Assembly: GCA_021794335.1 (NCBI GenBank)
Contig: JAJYQZ010000189.1
Location: forward strand, 1 to 11,371
Length of the DNA stretch: 11,371 nt
DNA from: a bacterium
GTDB taxonomy: Bacteria > SZUA-79 > Acidulodesulfobacterales > Acidulodesulfobacteraceae
Direction: 5' to 3'
The notes under the pieces are model-generated. The model was not told the origin of the DNA and searched no databases. It was given only the letters and a program-made list of their open reading frames with translations. This document shows, one piece after another, positions 1 to 6,182 of the stretch (the stretch's first letter is position 1; every line of letters begins with the position of its first letter). The translations under genes were made by a program, and so were the position numbers.

Positions 1-263
1 GTTTTTATTCCAAATTATCCTACCCGGTAATAAACCTGATTCTTATACTTATCGGCATTTCCGTTGGATTATTGCTGGAAAAGAAAGGCGGCACGCCTAT
101 TGCGATAGGAATAAGCATCGTATTTGCATTTACATGGTGGATTGTTAATTCCATTGCCATGTCGCTCGGGGAGTCCTCCCAGCTAAATCCGCTTTTAGCC
201 GCGTTTATGGCAGATATTATATTTTTATTATTTGCCGCATATCTTATGGCAGACATAGATTAA
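1..263 (+). CDS. LptF/LptG family lipopolysaccharide export permease, C-terminal part
   Basis: The frame is open from the left edge (first full codon at 3) to a TAA at 261-263, giving 86 residues, so the 5' part is outside the window. The visible part holds hydrophobic segments: one around PVINLILILIGISVGLL, then a short KKGG turn, a segment ending in WWIVNS, and a final one around FMADIIFLLFAAYLM. This pattern, with a LGESSQLNPLLAAF linker before the last helix, is typical of the C-terminal transmembrane bundle of the YjgP/YjgQ (LptF/LptG) family. These proteins form the inner-membrane part of the LptB2FG ABC transporter, which extracts LPS and hands it to LptC. Whether this is LptF or LptG cannot be decided from the tail. 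It converges on the hydrolase gene, with a mobile element between. Confidence 0.82.
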   Translation, partial: FYSKLSYPVINLILILIGISVGLLLEKKGGTPIAIGISIVFAFTWWIVNSIAMSLGESSQLNPLLAAFMADIIFLLFAAYLMADID

Positions 264-283
264 CCGATGCATCTATTCCCGGG

Positions 284-313
284 GTGTCCCAACCCGCTAC
301 GGCGGTAATCCAG
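284..313 (+). repeat. Solo REP-like palindromic repeat (diverged)
   Basis: This is a short GTCCCAACCCGCT...GCGG.AATCCAG unit, the variant form of the hairpin seen many times in this window. It lies just after the LptF/G stop codon. No terminal inverted repeats surround it, so it looks like a solo hairpin or a remnant. Apart from this unit and the element at 340-505, the 264-550 gap shows nothing I can call. Confidence 0.6.
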
Positions 314-339
314 ATTTACTTAACATTGGAATATATAAA

Positions 340-505
340 CTTTGATTTTGCAATAGAAGTTTAATTTTCTGGATTCCCGCTTTCGCGGGAATGACACCCG
401 TTGGGTTAAAGTTTAAATTCCCTTATCGTCCCAACCCGCTTCAGCGGGAATCCAGTATTTACATATAAAAGAAACATCTAAATATTTTCTATTGCAAAAT
501 TAAAG
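340..505. mobile_element. MITE-like element, copy A (166 bp)
   Basis: The left end CTTTGATTTTGCAATAGAA (340-358) and right end TTCTATTGCAAAATTAAAG (487-505) are inverted repeats with one mismatch over 19 bp. ATAAA stands directly outside both ends (335-339 and 506-510), consistent with a 5-bp target duplication, though this one is AT-rich. Inside, 369-455 is an 87-bp core made of two hairpin modules facing each other. The right flank (456-505) is identical over 50 bp to that of copy C at 4432-4481, but the core is reversed relative to copy C. There is no coding capacity, so it would depend on a transposase in trans. It lies between the convergent LptF/G and hydrolase genes, where its hairpins might also act as terminators. 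Confidence 0.75.
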
Positions 506-550
506 ATAAATATTTTCTAAATCTGGGTTTGGGTGGTTAGGGCGCGGTAT

Positions 551-1309
551 TTATACCTCGAAGGTCAACCCGTCATAGGCGGGTATAAAATTCCCATTTG
601 CGTCGTATTTTTTAATTTCTTCGTAACCCACATTGTGTCCCATATGCGTAAAGTAAGTTCTAACGGGCTTTATTCTTCTGGAAACGGTTATCGCTTCGTC
701 TATGGATAGGTGCGTCGGATGCGGTTTGTATCTCAGCGCGTCAATCATCAATACCTTTAAACCGTTTAATAATTTAAAAGATGTTTCCGGTATTTTCGAA
801 ACATCGGTAATATACGCAAAATCGTTTATTCTGTACCCGTTTATTATATCGTTGCCGTGATAAACGGGTACAGCCGTTATGCTTAACCCGTTAATTTCAA
901 TTCTGTCTTTTAATATATTCGGCGTAAGGTTAGGCTTGCTTGAAAGCGTTTTTTCTTTAAATATATAATCGAATTTATTTTCGATGAAATGAATCGCGGT
1001 TTCGGAGGCATATATGGGTATCGGGGCTTTTTTAATATAGTTAAACATCCTTAAATCGTCTATTCCGAAAAGATGGTCCGCGTGGGTGTGGGTATATAGG
1101 ACGACATCGATGTTTTTTACATCGAATCCGAGCGCCTGGGTTCGTAAATCGGGAGGGGTGTCGATTAAAATATTCAGATTATTTTCCGACACGAGAATCG
1201 ACGGCCTTAGTCTTTTGTTTTTCGGATCGGCCGAGGTGCAAATTTCGCAATTGCAGCCGATTAACGGAACGCCTGTCGAAGTGCCGCAACCTAATACTAA
1301 TACTTTCAT
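551..1309 (-). CDS. PhnP-like metallo-beta-lactamase-fold hydrolase (COG1235)
   Basis: The 252-residue cytoplasmic protein is of normal length for the family. The metal-binding signature is complete: HTHADH at residues 73-78 (H73, H75, D77, H78), H150 in VYHGND, D168 in ITDVS and H221 in FTHMGH. An N-terminal GCNCEIC segment (residues 18-24) resembles the extra cysteine site of PhnP-type proteins, and KPHPTHLS (194-201) follows a conserved MIDAL strand. Relatives include the phosphoribosyl cyclic phosphodiesterase PhnP, but the family is broad and no phosphonate genes are nearby, so the substrate is unknown. The start is the ATG at 1309. No Shine-Dalgarno sequence is visible and a sigma-70-like -10 box ends only 7 bases upstream, suggesting a leaderless message. 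The gene is divergent from DUF4390-ntrY. Confidence 0.85.
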   Translation of the reverse strand: MKVLVLGCGTSTGVPLIGCNCEICTSADPKNKRLRPSILVSENNLNILIDTPPDLRTQALGFDVKNIDVVLYTHTHADHLFGIDDLRMFNYIKKAPIPIYASETAIHFIENKFDYIFKEKTLSSKPNLTPNILKDRIEINGLSITAVPVYHGNDIINGYRINDFAYITDVSKIPETSFKLLNGLKVLMIDALRYKPHPTHLSIDEAITVSRRIKPVRTYFTHMGHNVGYEEIKKYDANGNFIPAYDGLTFEV

Positions 1310-1316
1310 ATTTTTT

Positions 1317-1345
1317 ATGATACAATAAAATCTATCTTAAGTAAA
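1317..1345 (-). promoter_or_regulatory. Putative sigma-70-type promoter for the hydrolase gene
   Basis: On the minus strand a -35-like TTTACT (1345-1340) and a -10-like TATCAT (1322-1317) are separated by exactly 17 bases. The -10 ends 7 bases before the ATG, so transcription would begin at or next to the start codon. The -35 overlaps the left target duplication of element B (1342-1346). The match is by eye, with 4/6 and 5/6 consensus bases. Confidence 0.4.
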
Positions 1346-1346
1346 T

Positions 1347-1591
1347 CCTTAATCATGGAATATAAATTTATTTTCTGGATTATCGCTTCGCTCTCGGCTT
1401 TCAGCCTCGTGAAGTTTCAAAGAAACTTTCCCGCTTTCGCGGGAATGACATTTGTATGGATTACCGCTGAAGCGGGTTGGGACTATTCGGGGATTGAGGT
1501 TTTAACCCAAAGGGTGTCATTCCCGCGAAAGCGGGAATCCAGTATTTACATATAAAAAAACATCTAAATATTTTCTATTGCAGGATTAAGG
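1347..1591. mobile_element. MITE-like element, copy B (245 bp, eroded left end)
   Basis: The right end TTCTATTGCAGGATTAAGG (1573-1591) matches the terminal repeat of copies A and C with three changes. The left end (1347-1365) matches their left terminal repeat at 13 of 19 positions. TAAAT occurs immediately outside both ends (1342-1346 and 1592-1596), which supports these boundaries. The core at about 1456-1542 has the same orientation as copy C. An additional palindromic segment (about 1375-1450), including an AAGTTTC/GAAACTT hairpin, precedes it. The element separates the hydrolase promoter from the DUF4390 gene; removing it with one TAAAT would leave a compact divergent spacer of about 56 bp. 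Confidence 0.68.
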
Positions 1592-1615
1592 TAAATGATT
1601 AAGGCAGGATTAAGG
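1580..1615 (+). repeat. 12-bp direct repeat carrying Shine-Dalgarno-like sequence
   Basis: GCAGGATTAAGG occurs at 1580-1591 (right end of element B) and again at 1604-1615, directly before the ATG at 1616. The element end differs from copies A and C at exactly the bases that make it match the host copy. Each repeat contains an AGGA/AAGG that could pair with 16S rRNA. Confidence 0.55.
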
Positions 1616-2200
1616 ATGAAAAAAAAGGAAAAGGCTATGCCGTTTTTAATTAAGTTTATGTTTCCGGCGATTTTCGCCGCCGTCTTATTTTTCCCCCTGA
1701 AAGCTTTCGGGATGCCGAAAATCTCGGATGTAATAGTAACATCCTATAATAAAAACGGCGTTATTTTATATTTTAAAGTAAGCAGCGCTTTTAACGAAGA
1801 CTTAAAAAAAGCTATTTTAAGCGGGTTTCCCGTCAAATTCCGATTTTATGTCAAGGTGCGCTCGCTTCCGGGCGGGAGGGTTTTATACGACCGTGTTTTA
1901 GTAAATTCCATAAAATACGACGAGCTGAATAATTATTTCATTATAAGATATAATTACATGGGTAAATTCGGCAAAAGATTAATAGCGAGGTCATTCGACG
2001 GCGCTTTGTCCTACATGTCCCGGGTGCAAAATCTGTCCATACGGGCCAAAAGAAATTTCAGGCAGGGCGGCAAATACGAGATAACTATAAGAGGAGTTTT
2101 AGGCACATTCCATATCCCGTTTCCTCTTAATTATATCCCGTTTTTTACCGGTTATTTCCTGATGACCACAAATACATACAGCCTTAAATTTATTTATTAA
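1616..2200 (+). CDS. DUF4390 domain exported protein
   Basis: The protein is 194 residues from the ATG at 1616. An N-terminal Lys-rich stretch and a hydrophobic segment around FMFPAIFAAVLFFPLKAFG form a signal peptide or anchor, so most of the chain is probably periplasmic. The rest is beta-rich, with the family's features: a GVILYFKVSSAF strand, a LSGFPVKFRFYV stretch, a central YDELNNYFIIRY segment and a late RGVLGTFHIPFPLNYIPFF motif. DUF4390 genes often sit directly before ntrY, as here; the function is unknown, and an accessory role for NtrY is only a suggestion from context. The 1616 start has AGGA six bases upstream. An in-frame ATG at 1595 overlaps the target duplication of element B and is less likely; 1637 (after GGAAAAGG) is also possible. 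Confidence 0.75.
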   Translation: MKKKEKAMPFLIKFMFPAIFAAVLFFPLKAFGMPKISDVIVTSYNKNGVILYFKVSSAFNEDLKKAILSGFPVKFRFYVKVRSLPGGRVLYDRVLVNSIKYDELNNYFIIRYNYMGKFGKRLIARSFDGALSYMSRVQNLSIRAKRNFRQGGKYEITIRGVLGTFHIPFPLNYIPFFTGYFLMTTNTYSLKFIY

Positions 2201-2218
2201 ATTTATTTTTTCACCAAT

Positions 2219-2271
2219 TGGTGTCCCAACCCGCTACGGCGGGAAACGAAGTACAGCGAAGCTCATCCAGA
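2219..2271 (+). repeat. REP-like hairpin at the 5' end of ntrY
   Basis: The unit starts GGTGTCCCAACCCGCT, continues with CGGCGGGAA and ends in ATCCAG, the same ends as other hairpins in this window, with an insertion around GAAGTACAGCGAAGCTC. It occupies most of the 77-base gap between DUF4390 and ntrY and ends 6 bases before the chosen ntrY start. It reads through in frame with ntrY from a TTG at 2218, but that translation is typical repeat-derived sequence. Confidence 0.6.
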
Positions 2272-2277
2272 TACAAG

Positions 2278-4179
2278 ATGAAAGACAAGGATAAATCGAT
2301 CGAAAAAATTAGGATAAGAAGAGAGATTATATTTATAATCATAACGGTATTTATGATAATAATCTCAACCTTTGCGGAAGTCAGGATGATTTCTTTTACG
2401 AATACATCCTTAACATCCAAGATTATCGTTTACGCTTATATAAATATAACCGTAATCCTGTTTTTATTTATGCTCTTTCTGGTCATAAGGAATGTAATCA
2501 AACTCCTTATAGAAAGAAAAATGAAGGTTACGGGGGCAAAATTAAGGACAAAGCTGGTTTCTTTGTTCGTGATAGTCTCTCTCGTTCCATCCGTGTTTAT
2601 GTTTATCGTAATAGTCGCAACCGGTTTTGCCGCCAATATTATCAACAAGTGGTATGCCCCAAAAATAGAAAAGGCAATGGATTACGCAATCGACATCGCA
2701 AGATTTTACCATAAACATAATGCGGGCGGAAACGGAAGTATTGTCCGCAAGACATACTGGCTCTCCAATTTTTATAAAGAATATTCGCAGATACGGTTCA
2801 TGAAAAACCCTATGGAAACGACATATCTTATATTTTTTTCCATATTTACCCTTATTATTTTATTTATTTCTTTATGGGTGGGATTTTACCTGTCAAAAAA
2901 ATTAACAAAACCTATAATAGATTTGGTGGACGGAACCAAAAAGGTGGCTGCCGGGAATCTTGATACCTCGGTTCCCGCCGGTGCAGACGACGAGATAGGG
3001 ATGCTTATAGATTCTTTTAATGTTATGGCTAAGGATTTAAGTAAAAATAAGCAGGTGATAGAAAAGGCGAATCTTGATTTGCGAAAGGTTAACGAAGAAA
3101 TAGATAGAAGAAGAAAATATATGGAAATAATTCTTAAAAATATTCATGCCGGCGTCATCGCCATAGACAAGACCGGTAAAATCAGAAACATAAATAATGC
3201 CGCCGAGAATATGTTTGACTTAAATTCTAAAAAGTCCGTCAACCTTCATTATAAAGATGTTTTCGATAAAACGGCATTTTCGGATATAAGGGGCATGATT
3301 AAAGATTTGGCAAGAGAGGATAAGGAAAGCATAACAAAAGAGATAAAACTTAATGTTAAAGGCGGCGTGAAGGTTTATATCGTAAATCTGACGGTTATGA
3401 AAGACGAATTGAATAATTATATAGGTTTTATCATCGTTTTAAACGATACGACGGATATGATGAAAGCCCAGAGGGTTGCGGCATGGGAAGAGGTTGCAAA
3501 ACGAATGGCGCACGAAATAAAAAACCCCCTGACCCCGATTAAGCTTTCGGCCGAAAGACTTAAGAGAAAATTTGGCGGAAAAACGGGCAATGAAGATTTG
3601 ATTTTTAATGAAATGGTAGATACCATTATTAAAGAGGTCGGCGATTTAAAAAATCTTGTAGATGAATTTTCGCTTTACGCAAGGCTTCCCGAGGCTAATT
3701 TCGAATATGTAAATGTAAATTACTTGATTAACGATGTCCTGTCGCTTTATAAAAACGCTCATAAAGATATAGAATTCATCACGAATCTTGACGGAGATTT
3801 GCCCGAAGTTTTTATAGACAAACAACAGATGAAGCGGGCATTTATGAATATAATCGATAACGGAGCGTACAGCGTTTTATTAAAACGGCAGGGCAGGAAA
3901 GAATCCGGATATAACGGCAGGATAACGGTGGAGACGAAAAAAGACGCGGATAAACAGGTCGTCCGCATAGTTTTTGCGGATAACGGAACCGGCATGGAAG
4001 GCGAGGTTATGCAAAATATGTACGAGCCTTATTTTTCTACAAAGCAGGGCGGAACAGGTTTGGGACTTGCCATAACTAAAAATATAATGGTCGAAAACAA
4101 CGCTCAGATAAGAGCGGAAAACAACGAAGACGGCGGGGTAAGTTTTATCATAGAATTAAACTTCCCCCCATCTCCATAA
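2278..4179 (+). CDS. ntrY: Nitrogen-regulation membrane sensor histidine kinase NtrY
   Basis: The 633-residue kinase is anchored by four predicted membrane helices (about 17-36, 49-71, 94-117 and 182-204). They are followed by a HAMP domain (about 205-257), a PAS domain (about 280-395), a HisKA dimerisation segment and a HATPase domain. The phosphorylated histidine is H412 in MAHEIKNPLTPIKLSAERL, the motif characteristic of NtrY. The ATP site shows N528 in IIDNGA, D568 in FADNGTGM and GGTGLGL at 591-597. NtrY autophosphorylates and passes phosphate to NtrX, encoded downstream. The sensor region between helices 3 and 4 is only about 64 residues, shorter than I expect for NtrY. The ATG at 2278 was chosen because the preceding 20 codons lie in a REP-like repeat; no good ribosome-binding site is visible. 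Confidence 0.9.
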   Translation: MKDKDKSIEKIRIRREIIFIIITVFMIIISTFAEVRMISFTNTSLTSKIIVYAYINITVILFLFMLFLVIRNVIKLLIERKMKVTGAKLRTKLVSLFVIVSLVPSVFMFIVIVATGFAANIINKWYAPKIEKAMDYAIDIARFYHKHNAGGNGSIVRKTYWLSNFYKEYSQIRFMKNPMETTYLIFFSIFTLIILFISLWVGFYLSKKLTKPIIDLVDGTKKVAAGNLDTSVPAGADDEIGMLIDSFNVMAKDLSKNKQVIEKANLDLRKVNEEIDRRRKYMEIILKNIHAGVIAIDKTGKIRNINNAAENMFDLNSKKSVNLHYKDVFDKTAFSDIRGMIKDLAREDKESITKEIKLNVKGGVKVYIVNLTVMKDELNNYIGFIIVLNDTTDMMKAQRVAAWEEVAKRMAHEIKNPLTPIKLSAERLKRKFGGKTGNEDLIFNEMVDTIIKEVGDLKNLVDEFSLYARLPEANFEYVNVNYLINDVLSLYKNAHKDIEFITNLDGDLPEVFIDKQQMKRAFMNIIDNGAYSVLLKRQGRKESGYNGRITVETKKDADKQVVRIVFADNGTGMEGEVMQNMYEPYFSTKQGGTGLGLAITKNIMVENNAQIRAENNEDGGVSFIIELNFPPSP

Positions 4180-4230
4180 GAATATAAAGTATTTCGGGCA
4201 TTAACAAGGATTATTATTGTATCAGTGAAG

Positions 4231-4250
4231 TATTAATTAGCGTATTAATA
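4231..4250. repeat. AT-rich inverted repeat after ntrY
   Basis: TATTAAT (4231-4237) and ATTAATA (4244-4250) form a perfect 7-bp inverted repeat around TAGCGT. No T-run follows, so it is not a convincing terminator; it could be an operator or chance in AT-rich DNA. Confidence 0.25.
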
Positions 4251-4257
4251 AGCGGGA

Positions 4258-4481
4258 CTTTGATTTTGCAATAGAAATTTATTTTCTGGATTCCCGCTGA
4301 AGCGGGTTGGGACGATAATGAAATTTAAACTTTAACCCAACGGGTGTCATTCCCGCGAAAGCGGGTTGGGACGATAATGAAATTTAAACTTTAACCCAAC
4401 GGGTGTCATTCCCGCGAAAGCGGGAATCCAGTATTTACATATAAAAGAAACATCTAAATATTTTCTATTGCAAAATTAAAG
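4258..4481. mobile_element. MITE-like element, copy C (224 bp)
   Basis: The left end CTTTGATTTTGCAATAGAA (4258-4276) and right end TTCTATTGCAAAATTAAAG (4463-4481) are identical to those of copy A. The 5-bp CGGGA lies directly outside both ends (4253-4257 and 4482-4486); because it is GC-rich in an AT-rich gap, it is the most persuasive target duplication in the window. The core (4286-4431) is 146 bp: the 87-bp unit of copy A in reverse orientation plus one extra 59-bp tandem unit. The element sits between ntrY and ntrX. Its insertion point is inside the ntrX Shine-Dalgarno sequence, which the second CGGGA restores. No coding capacity is visible. Confidence 0.82.
4301..4418. repeat. Exact 59-bp tandem duplication inside copy C
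   Basis: Units at 4301-4359 and 4360-4418 are identical by eye, and a third partial unit begins at 4419. Each contains AGCGGGTTGGGACGATAATG followed later by GGGTGTCATTCCCGCGAA. Perfect identity suggests a recent slippage or unequal-exchange event between hairpin arms. Confidence 0.85.
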
Positions 4482-4493
4482 CGGGAGAAGGAA

Positions 4494-5894
4494 ATGAAGC
4501 AGGTTCTTATAATAGACGATGAAGAAAGCATAAGAAAATCTTTGGAAGGCATTTTGACGGACGAGGGATACAAGGTCGCGTCGGAAGGAAGCGGGGAAGC
4601 AGGGCTTAAGGCTTTTAACGAAATCTCTCCAAATGCGGTTTTATTGGATATCTGGCTTCCGGGCAGAGACGGGGTCGGTATTTTGAACGATATGGTTAAA
4701 GCAAATAAAAATATCCCCGTTATTATGATTTCCGGACATTCCGATATCGATACCGCCATAAAAGCCATAAAAACGGGAGCGTACGATTTCATAGAAAAAC
4801 CGCTATCGCTCGACAGGGTTCTTATCGCCGTCGAAAATGCCGTTAAATATAACGGCGTCAGCGAAAAAAAGACGATAATGGCGGGCAGTCTTTCGGGCGG
4901 CTCCGAGCTTATCGGGGAGTCCGCCGGCATTAAGTCCTTAAAAGAAAAAATATTGAGGGCGGCAAAAGCGGAAGCGCCGGTTTTGATTACAGGGGAAAAC
5001 GGAACGGGAAAAGAAATGGTCGCAAGGGCGCTTCATTTAAGCAGTTTAAGGAAAGAAGAGCCTTTTATTGCGATTAACTGTGCCGCTATCCCCGAAGAAC
5101 TTATAGAAAGCGAGATTTTTGGATACGAAAAGGGAGCTTTTACCGGCGCTAATGGTAAAAAAAGGGGGAAATTCGAACTTGCCGACGGCGGCACTTTGTT
5201 TCTTGACGAAATAGGGGATATGAGTTTAGGGATGCAATCAAAGGTTTTAAGGGTTTTACAGGATAAGAAATTTCAAAGGGTCGGCGGCGAAACGGAGGTC
5301 GAGGCGGATACGAGGGTTATAGCCGCGACAAATAAAGACCTCGAAAAGGAGATGGCGGCAGGCAGGTTCAGAAGCGATTTGTTTTACAGGCTGAATGTGA
5401 TACCGTTTTTTATCCCGCCCTTAAGGGATAGAAGGGAAGATATTCCTTTATTGGTTAATTATTTCGTCAAAAGTTTCGGAAAGGCGCAGATGTTGGAAAT
5501 AGACGAACGAGCGATGAATGTGTTGAAAAATTATGATTGGCCGGGCAATGTCAGGGAATTAAAAAATATTATCGAAAGGTTTTCCATTTTTAATTCACAA
5601 AATAAAATAACCGAAGAAGATGTGCTGAACGAATTAAAAATTAAAAGTTATCAAGATAAGGGCGGCGCCGGCAATGGGCAGGATAACTATAAAAAGGATG
5701 CCTTAAATTATGCCGAGCATTTTGAGTATCCCTTTAAAGAAGCAAAAGAAGCCTTTGAAAAGCGCTATTTAATGAACAAGCTGAAAGAAAACGATAATAA
5801 TATCACAAAAACGGCCGTGAATATCGGTATGAGCAGGAGAAACCTACAAAAAAGAATGGCGCGGCTTTTTATTCATTTCCTGCCTAAAAATTAA
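4494..5894 (+). CDS. ntrX: NtrC-family sigma-54 activator NtrX
   Basis: The 466-residue regulator has three domains. The receiver (about 1-115) shows D8/D9, phospho-acceptor D52 in LLDIWLPG, S80 and K102. The AAA+ domain (about 138-370) has Walker A GENGTGKE (167-174), an intact GAFTGA loop (214-219) for contacting sigma-54, Walker B with D238/E239, arginines near 291-299, and WPGNVREL at 349-356. A Fis-type helix-turn-helix lies at about 435-460 (TKTAVNIGMSRRNLQKRM). When phosphorylated, such proteins remodel sigma-54 RNA polymerase at -24/-12 promoters; one such site lies downstream at 6167. The start has GGGAGAAGG directly upstream. The ntrX name rests on the preceding ntrY; by sequence alone it is an NtrC-family activator. 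Confidence 0.9.
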   Translation: MKQVLIIDDEESIRKSLEGILTDEGYKVASEGSGEAGLKAFNEISPNAVLLDIWLPGRDGVGILNDMVKANKNIPVIMISGHSDIDTAIKAIKTGAYDFIEKPLSLDRVLIAVENAVKYNGVSEKKTIMAGSLSGGSELIGESAGIKSLKEKILRAAKAEAPVLITGENGTGKEMVARALHLSSLRKEEPFIAINCAAIPEELIESEIFGYEKGAFTGANGKKRGKFELADGGTLFLDEIGDMSLGMQSKVLRVLQDKKFQRVGGETEVEADTRVIAATNKDLEKEMAAGRFRSDLFYRLNVIPFFIPPLRDRREDIPLLVNYFVKSFGKAQMLEIDERAMNVLKNYDWPGNVRELKNIIERFSIFNSQNKITEEDVLNELKIKSYQDKGGAGNGQDNYKKDALNYAEHFEYPFKEAKEAFEKRYLMNKLKENDNNITKTAVNIGMSRRNLQKRMARLFIHFLPKN

Positions 5895-5915
5895 TCAATA
5901 AAAAAAATATCTATT

Positions 5916-5940
5916 AATATGCCTATTTTTATAGCATATT
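5916..5940 (+). terminator. Possible weak AT-rich hairpin after ntrX
   Basis: AATATGC (5916-5922) and GCATATT (5934-5940) can pair over 7 bp around an AU-rich loop, 21 bases after the ntrX stop. There is no long T-run after it, so termination would be weak. Confidence 0.25.
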
Positions 5941-5983
5941 TCAAATCAATCAGAATTTATTTATCTGCAAAACTGCATTAAGT

Positions 5984-6147
5984 CCCAAAATTGCAGGTAG
6001 AAATCTCTAAAATGGCTTTAAAGTATATGAACACTGGATTCCCGCTTTCGCGGGAATGACTAAGAGAGAATTTACGATTTCACCATTTAGATGTCATTCC
6101 CGCGAAAGCGGGAATCCAGAAAATAATTTTCTACCTGCAATTTTGGG
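5984..6147. mobile_element. MITE-like element, copy D (164 bp, perfect 20-bp ends)
   Basis: CCCAAAATTGCAGGTAGAAA (5984-6003) and its exact reverse complement (6128-6147) bound the element, a perfect 20-bp inverted repeat. The flanks are TAAGT (5979-5983) and TAGGT (6148-6152), a 5-bp direct repeat with one mismatch. The ends resemble those of A-C (a shared TTGCA..TAGAA) but are a distinct subtype. Inside, two identical 27-bp REP-like hairpins (6034-6060 and 6093-6119) face each other in inverted orientation, so the element is nearly a palindrome at three nested levels. It lies in the ntrX-porin gap, 19 bp upstream of the sigma-54 promoter. An open frame through it is repeat-derived. Confidence 0.78.
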
Positions 6148-6166
6148 TAGGTCCGCCTTTTTAATC

Positions 6167-6182
6167 TGGCATAAATCTTGCT
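6167..6182 (+). promoter_or_regulatory. Sigma-54 (-24/-12) promoter of the porin-glnB-amtB operon
   Basis: TGGCATAAATCTTGCT matches the sigma-54 consensus: TGGCA at -24, TTGCT at -12, a C before TGG, and exactly 10 bases between the GG and GC dinucleotides. Transcription would start near 6193, leaving an untranslated leader of about 180 bases before the porin ATG at 6373; that leader contains one REP-like hairpin (6263-6289). The placement after ntrX and before P-II and ammonium-transporter genes fits nitrogen-controlled expression. Activator sites upstream were not identified. Confidence 0.75.

Noticed and set aside
479..519. 13-bp direct repeat TAAATATTTTCTA at 479-491 and 507-519 as an alternative boundary for element A
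   Set aside because: The terminal inverted repeat match with copy C sets the boundary at 505; the second copy looks like AT-rich chance or an older remnant.
1355..1555. 66-codon plus-strand open frame
   Set aside because: It lies wholly inside element B; the translation with FPRKRESS is the usual product of reading a REP-like palindrome, not a conserved protein.
2218..2277. TTG/GTG start giving NtrY 20 extra residues
   Set aside because: The 20 codons are a REP-like repeat, there is no Shine-Dalgarno, and the family's N-terminus fits the ATG at 2278; kept only as an alternative.
4454..4930. 158-codon minus-strand open frame opposite ntrX
   Set aside because: It is antisense to the well-supported receiver domain and start of ntrX; its low-complexity Ser/Pro/Ile composition fits a shadow frame.
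5965..5976. TGCAAAACTGCA as an NtrC-type enhancer site
   Set aside because: It is a short direct repeat of TGCA and does not match the extended NtrC dyad; NtrX sites are not well enough known to call by eye.
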